Source: Nocardia amamiensis (GTDB lineage: Bacteria; Actinomycetota; Actinomycetes; Mycobacteriales; Mycobacteriaceae). Taken from it: a DNA stretch of 64,000 bases. Every line of letters begins with the position of its first letter. Position 1 is the stretch's first letter. The position numbers were made by a program, and so were the translations under genes. The notes beneath the pieces were generated by a model. The model was not told the DNA's origin. It saw only the letters and a list, made by a program, of their open reading frames with translations, and searched no databases. The stretch lies in NCBI RefSeq assembly GCF_015477605.1, contig NZ_JADLQX010000016.1, positions 142,116-206,115 on the forward strand. Direction: 5' to 3'. Of this stretch, positions 1 through 7,973 are shown in pieces.

Positions 1-1193
1 CCGGCGCCCAGCTCGGCATCACCATCACCACGCTGGTCACCGGTTACATCGCCGAACCGGTGCTGGCCAAGCTGCTGAAGCCGGTTTTCACCGGCATCGG
101 GCTCAGCGACGCGGCCGGGCACGGCATCGCCCTCACGCTGGCGTTGATCCTGGCCACCTCGCTGTCGATGATCTACGGCGAGCTGGTACCCAAGAACATC
201 GCCATCGCCAAGCCGCTGGCCACCGCCCGCGCCACGGCCGGTCCGATGGTCACGTTCTCGGTGGTGTTCAAGTGGATGATCCATTTCCTCAACGGCACCG
301 CCAACTGGGTGGTCCGCAGGCTGGGCGTGGAACCCGCCGAGGAGTTGCGCTCGGCTCGCTCGCCACAGGAACTGGGCTCCCTGGTCCGCACCTCGGCCCT
401 GCGTGGCGCCCTCGATCAGCGCACCGCCCAGGTGATGGATCGCTCGCTGCAGTTCGGCGAGCGCAGCGCCGAGGAACTGATGACGCCACGGGTGACGATC
501 GAATCGCTGGACAAGGACGACACCATCGCCGATCTCATCGATGCGGCCGGCCGCACCGGCTACTCCCGGTTCCCGGTGATCGACGGCGACCTCGACAACA
601 CCCTCGGCTTCGTGCACATCAAGCAGGCGTTCACGCATCCGGCCGCGGTGCGCAGGACCCTCCCCCTGCACATGCTCGCCCGTCCGGTCCCGATCGTGCC
701 CGCCAGCCTGGACGGCGACGAGGTGCTCGAACGCATCCGCTCCCACGGCATGCAGGTCGCCCTCGTCGTCGACGAGTACGGCGGCACCGCGGGCCTGGTC
801 ACCATGGAGGACATCATCGAGGAGATCCTCGGCGACGTCCGCGACGAGCACGACGAGGAGGAGCGCGACGTGCGGCGCGTCTCGGACGGCTGGGACTGTT
901 CGGGCCTGCTGCGCATCGACGAGGTCTCCCGGGCCACCGGATACGACGCCCCCGAGGGCGAGTACGAGACCCTGGGCGGCCTGGTCCTGACCAGGCTGGG
1001 CCGCATCCCGATGGCGGGCGACGAAGTCGTGCTGCCGAATCCCCGTTCGCAGCAGTGGTCCGCGATCGACGATCCCGACGCGGGCGGCTGGATCGCCCGG
1101 GTGGAACGGATGGACGGGCGGCGCATCGACCGCGTGCGCCTGATCCCGGTCGCCGCAGGCACCCTCGCCACGAGGGAGCACAGCCATGGGTGA
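1..1193 (+). CDS. CNNM/CorC-HlyC family membrane protein with CBS pair, 5' partial
   Basis: The gene is cut by the window start; its reading frame is already open at base 3 (GAQLGITITTLVTGYIAEPV), so the GTG at 60 is internal. What is left is the end of the DUF21/CNNM membrane domain (motif YGELVPKNIAIA), a CBS pair starting near ELMTPRVTIESL, the conserved segment VDEYGGTAGLVTMEDIIEEI, and a C-terminal CorC/HlyC domain (YETLGGLVLTRLGRIP). CNNM-family proteins are linked to Mg2+ or other divalent cation transport; the old name hemolysin is not supported by function. It overlaps the next, paralogous gene by 8 bases (ATGGGTGA), so the pair is one operon. Confidence 0.93.
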   Translation, partial: GAQLGITITTLVTGYIAEPVLAKLLKPVFTGIGLSDAAGHGIALTLALILATSLSMIYGELVPKNIAIAKPLATARATAGPMVTFSVVFKWMIHFLNGTANWVVRRLGVEPAEELRSARSPQELGSLVRTSALRGALDQRTAQVMDRSLQFGERSAEELMTPRVTIESLDKDDTIADLIDAAGRTGYSRFPVIDGDLDNTLGFVHIKQAFTHPAAVRRTLPLHMLARPVPIVPASLDGDEVLERIRSHGMQVALVVDEYGGTAGLVTMEDIIEEILGDVRDEHDEEERDVRRVSDGWDCSGLLRIDEVSRATGYDAPEGEYETLGGLVLTRLGRIPMAGDEVVLPNPRSQQWSAIDDPDAGGWIARVERMDGRRIDRVRLIPVAAGTLATREHSHG

Positions 1194-2250
1194 CATCTTG
1201 GGCGTGCTGCTCACCGTCGTGCTGCTCGGCGGCAACGCCTTCTTCGTCGCCGCCGAGTTCGCGCTCATCTCCGCCCGGCGCGACCGGCTGGAAGCGCTGG
1301 CCGCACAGGGCAAACGCAACGCGAACACGGTGATCCGGGCGGGCGAGAATCTCTCCATGATGCTCGCGGCCGCGCAGCTGGGCATCACCATCTGCTCGAT
1401 CCTGCTGGGGCGGGTCGGCGAGCCCGCCGTCGCGCATCTGCTGGAGGGCCCGTTCGACTTGGTGGGCCTGCCCGAGCAGGTGCTGCACCCGGTGGCGTTC
1501 GCCGTCGCGCTGACCATCGTGGTGATCCTGCACATCCTGTTCGGCGAGATGATCCCGAAGAACATCGCGCTGGCCGGTCCGGAGCGCAGTGCCCTGCTGC
1601 TGGTTCCGGCGCACTTGGTGTGGCTGCGGCTGGCCCGGCCGCTCATCGCCCTCTACAACCTGTCCGCCAACCTGTCGCTGCGGCTGTTGCGGATCGAGCC
1701 GAAAGACGAGCTCGAGGCGACCGTGTCCATGGTCGAGCTGGCCGAGATGATCGGCGAGTCGCGCTCGGAGGGGCTGCTGGACGAAGAAGAGCACCGGCGG
1801 CTCACCCAGGCGCTCGGCACCAGCGAACGCGTGGTCGCCGATGTGATGGTGCCGCTGCAGGCGACGCGGTCGGTTCCGTTACAGGGCAACGGTACGACGC
1901 TCGGCGACGTCGAGTCCGCCGTCGCGGAGACCGGGTTCTCCCGCTATCCGGTGCGGGCCAGCGATGGCTCGCTGGTCGGCTACCTGCATGTCAAGGACGT
2001 GCTCGACAAGGTCGCCGACGAGAGCGCCGGTCCCGCGACGCCGATCCCGCGCACCGATATCCGCCCGTTGCCGACCGTGGGCATGGGCACGGCGCTCTAC
2101 GAGGCGCTGGCCCGCCTGCGCCGCACCAACAGCCACCTCGGCCGGGTGGTCGACGAGCGGGGCAACACCACCGGCATCGTCGCGCTGGAGGACCTGGTGG
2201 AGGAGTTCGTCGGCACCGTCCGAGACGTCACGCACCGGGTGATCGAATGA
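1186..2250 (+). CDS. CNNM/CorC family membrane protein, short form without C-terminal CorC domain
   Basis: This 354-residue protein begins with an N-terminal membrane helix (ILGVLLTVVLLGGNAFFVAAEFALI), then the DUF21/CNNM core with GEMIPKNIALAGP and a CBS pair (VADVMVPLQATRSVPL; VVDERGNTTGIVALEDLVEE). It stops soon after the second CBS repeat (VGTVRDVTHRVIE) and so lacks the CorC/HlyC domain present in its upstream neighbour. Paired long and short CNNM paralogs are common in mycolata, and the two may work as a heterodimer (inference). The ATG overlaps the stop of the upstream gene. Divalent cation homeostasis is the likely field; the ion cannot be told. Confidence 0.93.
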   Translation: MGDILGVLLTVVLLGGNAFFVAAEFALISARRDRLEALAAQGKRNANTVIRAGENLSMMLAAAQLGITICSILLGRVGEPAVAHLLEGPFDLVGLPEQVLHPVAFAVALTIVVILHILFGEMIPKNIALAGPERSALLLVPAHLVWLRLARPLIALYNLSANLSLRLLRIEPKDELEATVSMVELAEMIGESRSEGLLDEEEHRRLTQALGTSERVVADVMVPLQATRSVPLQGNGTTLGDVESAVAETGFSRYPVRASDGSLVGYLHVKDVLDKVADESAGPATPIPRTDIRPLPTVGMGTALYEALARLRRTNSHLGRVVDERGNTTGIVALEDLVEEFVGTVRDVTHRVIE

Positions 2251-2290
2251 CGGCCCGGCGTTCAGGCGGCGGACGCTCCGGAGTGCCGGC

Positions 2291-3220
2291 GTGACCGTAC
2301 GGGTATTACCCGGTGCGCGGTGGCGGGAGGCCGCCGCGGCGCACCGGGCCCGGCTCGATGGTCTGGTCGGGCCGTATCTCGAACGACGCGCGCAAGGCTC
2401 ACCGCATCCGGTGATCGACTTCTTGTTCACCTACTACGGTCACAAACCCGCCCAGCTGCGCCGCTGGCACCCGGGGTACGGCATCGCGCTCGCCGACGCG
2501 GCCGAGTACGACGGTGCTCGCGGATATCACCGCGTCATGATGGACAGCCAGGCGATCGATTCGGACGATGCGGCGCCCGGCGCAGTCTTCACGGCCGACC
2601 CCGAGTATCTGGCCAAGCGCTATGACACTCTCGCGTTCATCGCAAACCTCTTGCGCGCCACCGCGTCCCGGCCCGCGCAGCTGTCCTGTTTCGGCCTGCA
2701 CGAGTGGGCAATGGTGTACCGCACCGACGACATCCGTCACCAGCAGGTGCCGTTGCGGCTGGGGCGGGCGGGCACCGACGCGGTGGTCGAATCAATGTCC
2801 TTGCGCTGCACGCATTTCGATGCCTACCGCTTCTTCACCCCGGAAGCCGTCGGCCGCAACGCCGAGGCGCTCACGCGCGCCGATCAGCCTCACCGGGAAC
2901 AGCCGGGCTGCCTGCACGCCAACATGGACTTGTACAAGTGGGGCTTCAAGCTGGTACCGCTGATCTCCTCCGAGCTGCTGCTGAACTGCTTCGAGATGGC
3001 CTGCGCCGCCCGCGAACTCGACATGCGCGCCAGCCCTTACGACTTGTCCGGGTACGGCTACGAGCCGCTCCGCATCGAGACGCCCGCGGGCCGAGCGGAG
3101 TACGTCCGCGCACAGGCTGCGCTGGCCGAGCGCGCCGCCGAGTTGCGCGGGACCTTCCTCGGCGCCTGCGACGAACTGCTGGCCTTGGACGAGCGAATCG
3201 GCGCCGGCCACCGGGACTGA
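2291..3220 (+). CDS. Conserved actinobacterial protein of the family labelled 3-methyladenine DNA glycosylase
   Basis: A 309-residue cytoplasmic protein starting at GTG, 40 bases after the CNNM pair. It has the conserved block HPVIDFLFTYYGHKPAQLRR, a second LSCFGLHEWAMVYR, and CLHANMDLYKWGFKL. Homologs are widely labelled 3-methyladenine DNA glycosylase in actinobacterial genomes, but no helix-hairpin-helix or other glycosylase signature is visible to me, so that name should not be trusted. Several conserved His, Cys and Asp residues suggest an enzyme or metal protein. No signal peptide or membrane segment is seen. Confidence 0.85.
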   Translation: MTVRVLPGARWREAAAAHRARLDGLVGPYLERRAQGSPHPVIDFLFTYYGHKPAQLRRWHPGYGIALADAAEYDGARGYHRVMMDSQAIDSDDAAPGAVFTADPEYLAKRYDTLAFIANLLRATASRPAQLSCFGLHEWAMVYRTDDIRHQQVPLRLGRAGTDAVVESMSLRCTHFDAYRFFTPEAVGRNAEALTRADQPHREQPGCLHANMDLYKWGFKLVPLISSELLLNCFEMACAARELDMRASPYDLSGYGYEPLRIETPAGRAEYVRAQAALAERAAELRGTFLGACDELLALDERIGAGHRD

Positions 3221-3386
3221 CACCGTCCCAGACGCCGATTCGGTGAAAATCTTCGCGAATCGTGCGCGGGATTCGCCGAAACCCTCCTCCAAGTTAACGA
3301 CTATTAATACCATTCAGTCAGTTCGGTGGCTGTCCCAGTCAGCCCGGACAGCCCAGTTCCGAAGACGAAGTTGGGGGGACGCGCCG

Positions 3387-4961
3387 ATGCGCCCGATGGC
3401 CAGACTCCGCCGCGCGAAAACGCTGGTTCTGCTCACGATCGGCATGGTCACGGCCATGCTGCTGCCCGCGATGGCCTCGGCTGATCCGCAATCCGACATC
3501 CAGAGCGCCATCCAGGAATTCTTCGACGTCGGGCGGACTTCGGTCCCCCGCGCGGACTGCGGACCCGGCTCCGCACCGGAGAATGGCCTCCAGGGCGACG
3601 TCACCGCCGCCGACCGGGACAGCGGGCGCAGTACCCAGGGCTACCGGTGCAATATGTCGTTCGTCGGTGGGTACGCGGGCCGCGGCGCCGGCATCACCTC
3701 CACCAGTTTCGAGCACTGCGCCTATCTCGGCTCGTTCTTTCCCGGCAACCTGATCAGCGAGGGACGCGGCGTCCAAGTGCTGGACGTGTCCGATCCCGCG
3801 AATCCGCGCCCGACGGTCACGCTGACCGAGCCCGCCATGATCGCGGGCACCTGGGAGAGCCTCAAGGTCAACACCGCGCGCAAACTGCTGGTGGGCACCG
3901 GCGTCCCAGTCGGTGAAGGTGTGGGCTATCTGTCGGTGTACGACGTGTCCGATTGCGCACACCCGCGGCTGCTCAACCCGGGCCCGGGCACGAATATGCT
4001 GATGCCCCTGCCGATCACCACGCACGAGGGCGGCTTTTCCCCGGACGGCAACACCTATTGGGCCTCGGGGGTCGTGCCGGGGTTCGTCAGTGCGATCGAC
4101 CTCGCCGATCCGGCCCATCCGCGGGTGATCTGGCAGGGATTGACCGGCATCCAGGCGCACGGGTTCGGCATCAGCCCGGACGGCAACCGGATGTACATCT
4201 CCGCCCTCGGCGGATTCACCGTCCTGGATATCAGCGCGGTGCAGCGTCGCGACCCGAATCCGCAAGTGCACCATATCGGCCGGGTGTTCTGGACGGACGG
4301 CTGGGCGACTCAGCACAGTGTCCCGGTCAGCTACGACGGCAAGCCCTACCTCTACACCGTCGACGAGGGCGGCTCCGGCGGGGTCAAACTCATCGACATC
4401 TCCGACGAGACCGCCCCCAAGGTGGCCGGCAAGATCAAGCTGGAGATCAACCTGCCGCAGCATATCGATAGCAATGTCGGCTCATCCATGGGCGGCTCCG
4501 CGTTCGCGTACGAATCGCACTACTGCGCCGCCGACCGCCAGGACGATCCGACCGCCCTGGCCTGCGGGTGGATCTCCTCGGGCATCCGGGTCTTCGACAT
4601 CCGCGATCCGTTCGCCATCCGCGAGATCGCCTACTACAACCCGCCCGCCCGCACCGGACAGAACCTGAGCCTGTGGAACTCGCCGCACGCGCTGGCCTCG
4701 ATCATCGGCGTGCCCTTGATGAGCACGCCGCCCGCGGTGCGCGCCGTGCTGGAAGGACAGTTCAACCCGCTCGACGCCAGCACGCCACGCACCGGCCGTC
4801 TCGCCTTCGGCGACGTGTCCACGGACTGGTGCTTCTCACCGCCGGAATGGCGCGGCTCGCAACTCTACGTCGCCTGCTCGGACAACGGATTCATGGTGCT
4901 GCAGCTGGACAACGGCGTGTATTCGCCGCCGCCGGACCAGCAGTCGACCGTGGGGTCGTGA
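3387..4961 (+). CDS. Secreted LVIVD-repeat beta-propeller protein
   Basis: The start is set at ATG 3387 because it follows a G-rich ribosome binding site (ttggggggac) and opens directly into a signal peptide (MRPMARLRRAKTLVLLTIG, cut after MASA); an earlier in-frame GTG at 3243 lacks this. The 524-residue product carries at least six propeller blades with the LVIVD signature, for example GVQVLDVSDPANPRP, YLSVYDVSDCAHPRLL, GVKLIDISDETAPKV and GIRVFDIRDPFAIRE. It is probably exported and may bind a ligand or partner; the function is unknown. An AT-rich stretch at 3294-3312 may hold the promoter. The DUF305 gene follows after two bases, so the two secreted proteins are likely co-made. Confidence 0.92.
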   Translation: MRPMARLRRAKTLVLLTIGMVTAMLLPAMASADPQSDIQSAIQEFFDVGRTSVPRADCGPGSAPENGLQGDVTAADRDSGRSTQGYRCNMSFVGGYAGRGAGITSTSFEHCAYLGSFFPGNLISEGRGVQVLDVSDPANPRPTVTLTEPAMIAGTWESLKVNTARKLLVGTGVPVGEGVGYLSVYDVSDCAHPRLLNPGPGTNMLMPLPITTHEGGFSPDGNTYWASGVVPGFVSAIDLADPAHPRVIWQGLTGIQAHGFGISPDGNRMYISALGGFTVLDISAVQRRDPNPQVHHIGRVFWTDGWATQHSVPVSYDGKPYLYTVDEGGSGGVKLIDISDETAPKVAGKIKLEINLPQHIDSNVGSSMGGSAFAYESHYCAADRQDDPTALACGWISSGIRVFDIRDPFAIREIAYYNPPARTGQNLSLWNSPHALASIIGVPLMSTPPAVRAVLEGQFNPLDASTPRTGRLAFGDVSTDWCFSPPEWRGSQLYVACSDNGFMVLQLDNGVYSPPPDQQSTVGS

Positions 4962-4963
4962 CG

Positions 4964-5605
4964 ATGTCACCGTGGACCCGAACCGCGGCCGCGGTTTCCG
5001 CGGCCTTCGCGCTCCTGGTGCTCGGCGCCGCGCTGCGACCGCTGGTGTTTCCGGAAACGCCTGCGGCGACCAGCGTTCTCACCGCGGTGGAGATCGGTTT
5101 CGCGCAGGACATGACCGCCCACCATCAGCAGGCACTGCTCATGGTGCAGCGGCTCGACCGCGCCGCCGATCCGGCGGTCGCCCGATTGGCCGAGCAGCTC
5201 GACCGCACGCAGCGCCTGGAGATCGGCACCATGCTCGGCTGGTTACGCCTGGCCGACGCGACACCGACCTCCTCGCGTCCGATGGCCTGGATGCCCACCG
5301 CGCACCGGCATCCGGCCACGGTCCCCGCCGCGTCGGCCGGGAGCCCGGGTGCCATGCCTGGGATGGCGAACACCGCTGAGCTCGACACCTTGGCGGCGGC
5401 GCGCGGCCGCGGGGCGGAAGTCCTGTTCCTGCAGTTGATGTTTCGCCACCATCAAGGCGGCATCGCGATGGCCGAGGCCGCCGACAGCCTGCTGCGTTCC
5501 GGTCCGGTCAAAGAGCTCGCCCGCGCGATGATCCACGGGCAGAGTCAGGAAGCCGGGGTGATGGGAATGCTGCTGACCCAGCGCGGGGCCGCCCCGCTGC
5601 CCTGA
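4964..5605 (+). CDS. DUF305 family protein, probably exported
   Basis: The 213-residue protein has an N-terminal hydrophobic segment (TAAAVSAAFALLVLGAALRP) that acts as signal anchor or signal peptide, followed by two helical halves bearing the DUF305 hallmarks MTAHHQQALLMV and FRHHQGGIAMAEAA. DUF305 proteins form a four-helix, ferritin-like fold in the cell envelope, and the paired histidines suggest metal binding, often copper (family knowledge; not shown here). A His/Met-rich loop between the halves (MAWMPTAHRHP, MPGMAN) fits that idea. ATG 4964 has better ribosome binding spacing than the GTG at 4958 that overlaps the upstream stop. Confidence 0.92.
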   Translation: MSPWTRTAAAVSAAFALLVLGAALRPLVFPETPAATSVLTAVEIGFAQDMTAHHQQALLMVQRLDRAADPAVARLAEQLDRTQRLEIGTMLGWLRLADATPTSSRPMAWMPTAHRHPATVPAASAGSPGAMPGMANTAELDTLAAARGRGAEVLFLQLMFRHHQGGIAMAEAADSLLRSGPVKELARAMIHGQSQEAGVMGMLLTQRGAAPLP

Positions 5606-5695
5606 CACGGGCCTGCTCGAATCGCCGTACCCGGTGCGGCGGTATCGTCTGACGTGACCGGTTCATGATCGCTGCCGGGAGAGGTTGGGCTACTG

Positions 5696-6430
5696 ATGAT
5701 TCGCACCGATGCGTTCACCGTGCCGGGACATGTACGCGGCTATCCGGGCGTGGCGTTCGGTGGGTACGTGGCGGGACTGCTCGCCTCCGCGAGCAGCGCC
5801 GCGGAAGTCCGCGTGGACTTCCGCCGCGCGGTCACCGTGGACACCCCGCTCATGCTCTCCGCCGACCGCTCCGGCGGTGCGACGCTGACCGATCAGGACG
5901 GCGCCGTGCTCGCCGAAGCGTCGGCGTCGGTGGTCACAATCAGCCCACCGCCCACGCCCACCTGGGCGGAAGTGCAGGCAGCCACGGCTACCGCGCAGGT
6001 CCTGCGCAAGATGAGCCACTGCTACGGGTGCGGCGCCGCCTGCCCGCCCGGCCGCGGTCTGCGGCTGTCGTCCTGGGCCGTTCCCGCGCATGACATGGTC
6101 GTCTGCGCCTGGACGCCCGATCCCTCCCTCGGCGGACCCGATGGCCTGCTCACCACCGAAAACGTGTGGGCCGCTTTGGACTGCCCAGGCGGCTGGTCCG
6201 CGATAGCGCTGCGCGACATGCGCCCCGGCGCGGTCACCGCGGCACTCACCGCCACCCAGTTCGAGCCCGTCCGTGCCGGTGAACCCTACATCTCCTACGG
6301 CTGGCCGATCTCCCGAGACGGCCGGAAATACACGGTCGGCGTGGCCCTGGCCCGCACCGACGGAACCCTCTGCGCCCTCGCCGAAGCCCTCTGGATCGAG
6401 CCCCGCCAGCCATTGCCGTTCGAGTGGTGA
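5696..6430 (+). CDS. Hot-dog-fold thioesterase-like protein
   Basis: A 244-residue protein with two hot-dog-like halves. The first half has GVAFGGYVAGLLA and RVDFRRAVTVDTPL, typical of acyl-CoA thioesterase N-terminal halves; between them lies a short Cys motif CYGCGAACPPGRGL. The second half reads VWAALDCPGGWSAIALRDM and SYGWPISRDGRKYTVGVAL. The catalytic residues cannot be assigned by eye, so hydrolysis of acyl-CoA is only a fold-based guess. ATG 5696 overlaps a TGA (TGATGATT). It stands alone between an upstream operon and a decayed gene. Confidence 0.85.
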   Translation: MIRTDAFTVPGHVRGYPGVAFGGYVAGLLASASSAAEVRVDFRRAVTVDTPLMLSADRSGGATLTDQDGAVLAEASASVVTISPPPTPTWAEVQAATATAQVLRKMSHCYGCGAACPPGRGLRLSSWAVPAHDMVVCAWTPDPSLGGPDGLLTTENVWAALDCPGGWSAIALRDMRPGAVTAALTATQFEPVRAGEPYISYGWPISRDGRKYTVGVALARTDGTLCALAEALWIEPRQPLPFEW

Positions 6431-6476
6431 TCCGCGCCGCCGGCACCTGTCGGTGGCTATCGGTACCGTGCGCGCC

Positions 6477-6719
6477 ATGCCCTCGTCGCTACACGAAGTC
6501 CTCATCGAATAGGTCCGGCACAGACCAACTTTGGTCGCCGAGCTCCTGACTTCCACGCTCGGACTTACCCTTCCCGAGTTCGATCATGCGCGGGTGGACT
6601 CCGGCGACCTACCGGATCTGGTGCCGACCGAGTATCGCGCCGATCTAGTGGTGACGCTCACCGCCGCGACCCTCCTGGTGCTCGGGATCGTTGTTGAGGT
6701 GCGGCTCAAACGCGACGCT
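6477..6719 (+). pseudogene. Decayed gene resembling a family common in actinobacteria (Rpn/PD-(D/E)XK-like)
   Basis: From ATG 6477 the frame reads MPSSLHEVLIE, meets TAG at 6510-6512, and then continues in the same frame as RHRPTLVAELLTSTLGLTL, EYRADLVVTLTAATLLVLG and VVEVRLKRDAGR. Intact actinobacterial proteins that I recall start with a very similar MPSSLHEVLIEMFRHRP block and are nuclease-like (recombination-promoting nuclease type). After about 6719 the similarity ends and the downstream part is missing. The in-frame stop and truncation mark it as a remnant. Family assignment is from memory and should be tested. Confidence 0.55.
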
Positions 6720-6795
6720 GGCCGCACTGCCGAAAGCAGCGGCTCGGCACCCGGTCTGCCACGGCGAACACCCTCGACGAGGTCGTCGACCAGGC

Positions 6796-7365
6796 TCAGT
6801 GATCGTCCACGAACCGGTACCACTGCCGGTCGAACGCGGCGTACTCGATGCCGTCGATAGCGGGCGGGCCCAGGTGCGGTGGGGTTGCCGGGTCGCGGAA
6901 GTAGGCGAATCCTTCCGAATTCGATTCGCCCGCTTGGGTGTAGAACAGGCAACCGCCGTCGCGGGGCGTGATGAACGTGATCGTGTAGAGGCCGAGGCGG
7001 GCGCGTTGACCTGGGTTGACGCAGTCGGCGGCTTGGTCCTCGAGGATGCCGCGGGAAAGTTTCCAGCCGGTGCTCTGTGGGATGCCGTACCACGTCAGCC
7101 CGGCCAAGACCGCGATGAGGACCGGTGACGCGAGGCTGTAGAAGTAAGCGCGGTAGCGAAGCATTCCGAGCAATCCGAACAAGGTGGCGATCCCGCCGAG
7201 TACGCCGAGCACCACCCACAGCACGACCAGTGTCGGGAACGTTCCCTGGGCGGCCAGCTGCCAGAACAGCGCTGCGCAGCAGACCGCGATACACGCGGTC
7301 AGCAGCCCCATCCACAGCACGAACCAACGGGGAGTGCGCCTGCGCACGGGACTCGCGGTCTTCAC
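6796..7365 (-). CDS. Membrane protein of unknown function, three predicted helices
   Basis: A 189-residue protein with a basic N-terminus (MKTASPVRRRTPR), three hydrophobic segments at about residues 14-34, 45-68 and 75-93, and a polar C-terminal domain of roughly 90 residues (ILEDQAADCVNPGQRARLGL; FYTQAGESNSEGFAYF; FDRQWYRFVDDH) that is likely outside the membrane. I do not recognise the family. It is a lone minus-strand gene, downstream of the intergenic stretch that carries a 16-bp palindrome at 7645-7660. Confidence 0.8.
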   Translation of the reverse strand: MKTASPVRRRTPRWFVLWMGLLTACIAVCCAALFWQLAAQGTFPTLVVLWVVLGVLGGIATLFGLLGMLRYRAYFYSLASPVLIAVLAGLTWYGIPQSTGWKLSRGILEDQAADCVNPGQRARLGLYTITFITPRDGGCLFYTQAGESNSEGFAYFRDPATPPHLGPPAIDGIEYAAFDRQWYRFVDDH

Positions 7366-7677
7366 GTGTTCAAGATACGAGCGGCAGCGGTTTCACGCGT
7401 GGGTATCGACATCGAAATCGTCCGGTCCGTCGGTGATCACGACGCCGCGCGGATCGAGAACACCTGGCGACCGGAGTGGCGCAAACCCTGCGGAACTGGT
7501 GTACATGCAATTCCAGGACCCGCGATACGCCGCACGATCGTGTTCATGACATCGGAAGGGGCACCGTTCGCCGGACTTTCCTTCCATCGAGCGCTTACGC
7601 ATGCCAGTCGGGTCTACGCACGATCGGACAGTGTAAACAAACATTCCGGAACGTTCCGGATCCGGCCGAGAAAGGAA
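7366..7677. other. Intergenic stretch without a convincing gene
   Basis: Reading frames here in both directions are long but show no recognisable protein and cross the terminators nearby, so I call none. The only clear element is the palindrome at 7645-7660. The promoter of the membrane protein gene that starts at 7365 must lie in this stretch. Confidence 0.5.
7645..7660. promoter_or_regulatory. Perfect 16-bp palindrome, orphan operator candidate
   Basis: TCCGGAACGTTCCGGA is a perfect dyad. It lies about 280 bases upstream of the membrane protein gene (start 7365, minus strand) and just past the terminator of the small peptide gene. It is too compact to be a terminator and has no T-run, so a protein-binding site is more likely. 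The binding protein is unknown. Confidence 0.45.
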
Positions 7678-7710
7678 AATCCCCCGGCCAGGGCTCCTGA
7701 CCAGGGGATT
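7678..7710 (-). terminator. Rho-independent terminator of the 33-residue peptide gene
   Basis: On the minus strand the hairpin pairs AATCCCCTGGTCA with TGGCCGGGGGATT (one mismatch and one G-U) around a 7-base loop and is followed by TTCCTTTCTC. It sits 31 bases past the stop of the 7742-7843 ORF. The outer stem is the same as that of the glcB terminator at 7926-7960. Confidence 0.75.
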
Positions 7711-7741
7711 CGATGCTCGAGGCCACTCGTGCGTCACACGC

Positions 7742-7843
7742 TCACAGCGGCGGGAAGCCCGCCGATCCGGTGGCCATCCAATTCCAGAACATCGCCGCGC
7801 GGTTGACGACCAATGCCACGATGTCGAGCACAACGCTTCCCAT
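7742..7843 (-). CDS. Small hydrophobic peptide, 33 residues
   Basis: ATG 7843 follows a strong ribosome binding site (GAGGAAG, five bases upstream). The peptide starts MGSVVLDIVALVVNRAAMFW and ends GSAGFPPL; it is hydrophobic or amphipathic, with Trp residues in the middle and no signal peptide cleavage motif. Its own terminator follows the stop, and the glcB terminator isolates it from upstream, so it appears to be a monocistronic unit with about 85 bases for a promoter. A TACCCT hexamer lies in that gap. Size and character recall the very short pore-forming or envelope peptides of mycolata (PorA/PorH type), but no homology is claimed. Confidence 0.6.
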   Translation of the reverse strand: MGSVVLDIVALVVNRAAMFWNWMATGSAGFPPL

Positions 7844-7925
7844 GAATCTTCCTCACAATCGAACGATCTCGTGCGGCACCCAGGGTAACGGACCGATAAA
7901 CAGGATCGAAACTCGTGAAAAGAAG

Positions 7926-7960
7926 CGAATCCCCCGGCCGAGACTCGGCCAGGGGATTCG
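7926..7960 (-). terminator. Rho-independent terminator of glcB
   Basis: CGAATCCCC-C-GGCCGAG pairs with CTCGGCC-A-GGGGATTCG, one mismatch only, and the minus strand then runs into CTTCTTTTC. It begins 14 bases after the glcB stop codon. Confidence 0.85.
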
Positions 7961-7973
7961 CGACATCCGGAAT

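Noticed and set aside
2291..3220. 3-methyladenine DNA glycosylase as a firm function
   Set aside because: The name is common in databases for this family, but no glycosylase motif is visible in the sequence.
3243..3386. Upstream GTG start for the LVIVD protein
   Set aside because: It would bury the signal peptide about 50 residues inside the protein and has no good ribosome binding site.
7366..7833. Overlapping 146-codon ORFs on both strands
   Set aside because: Both lack recognisable protein features and run over a terminator hairpin and the small peptide gene.
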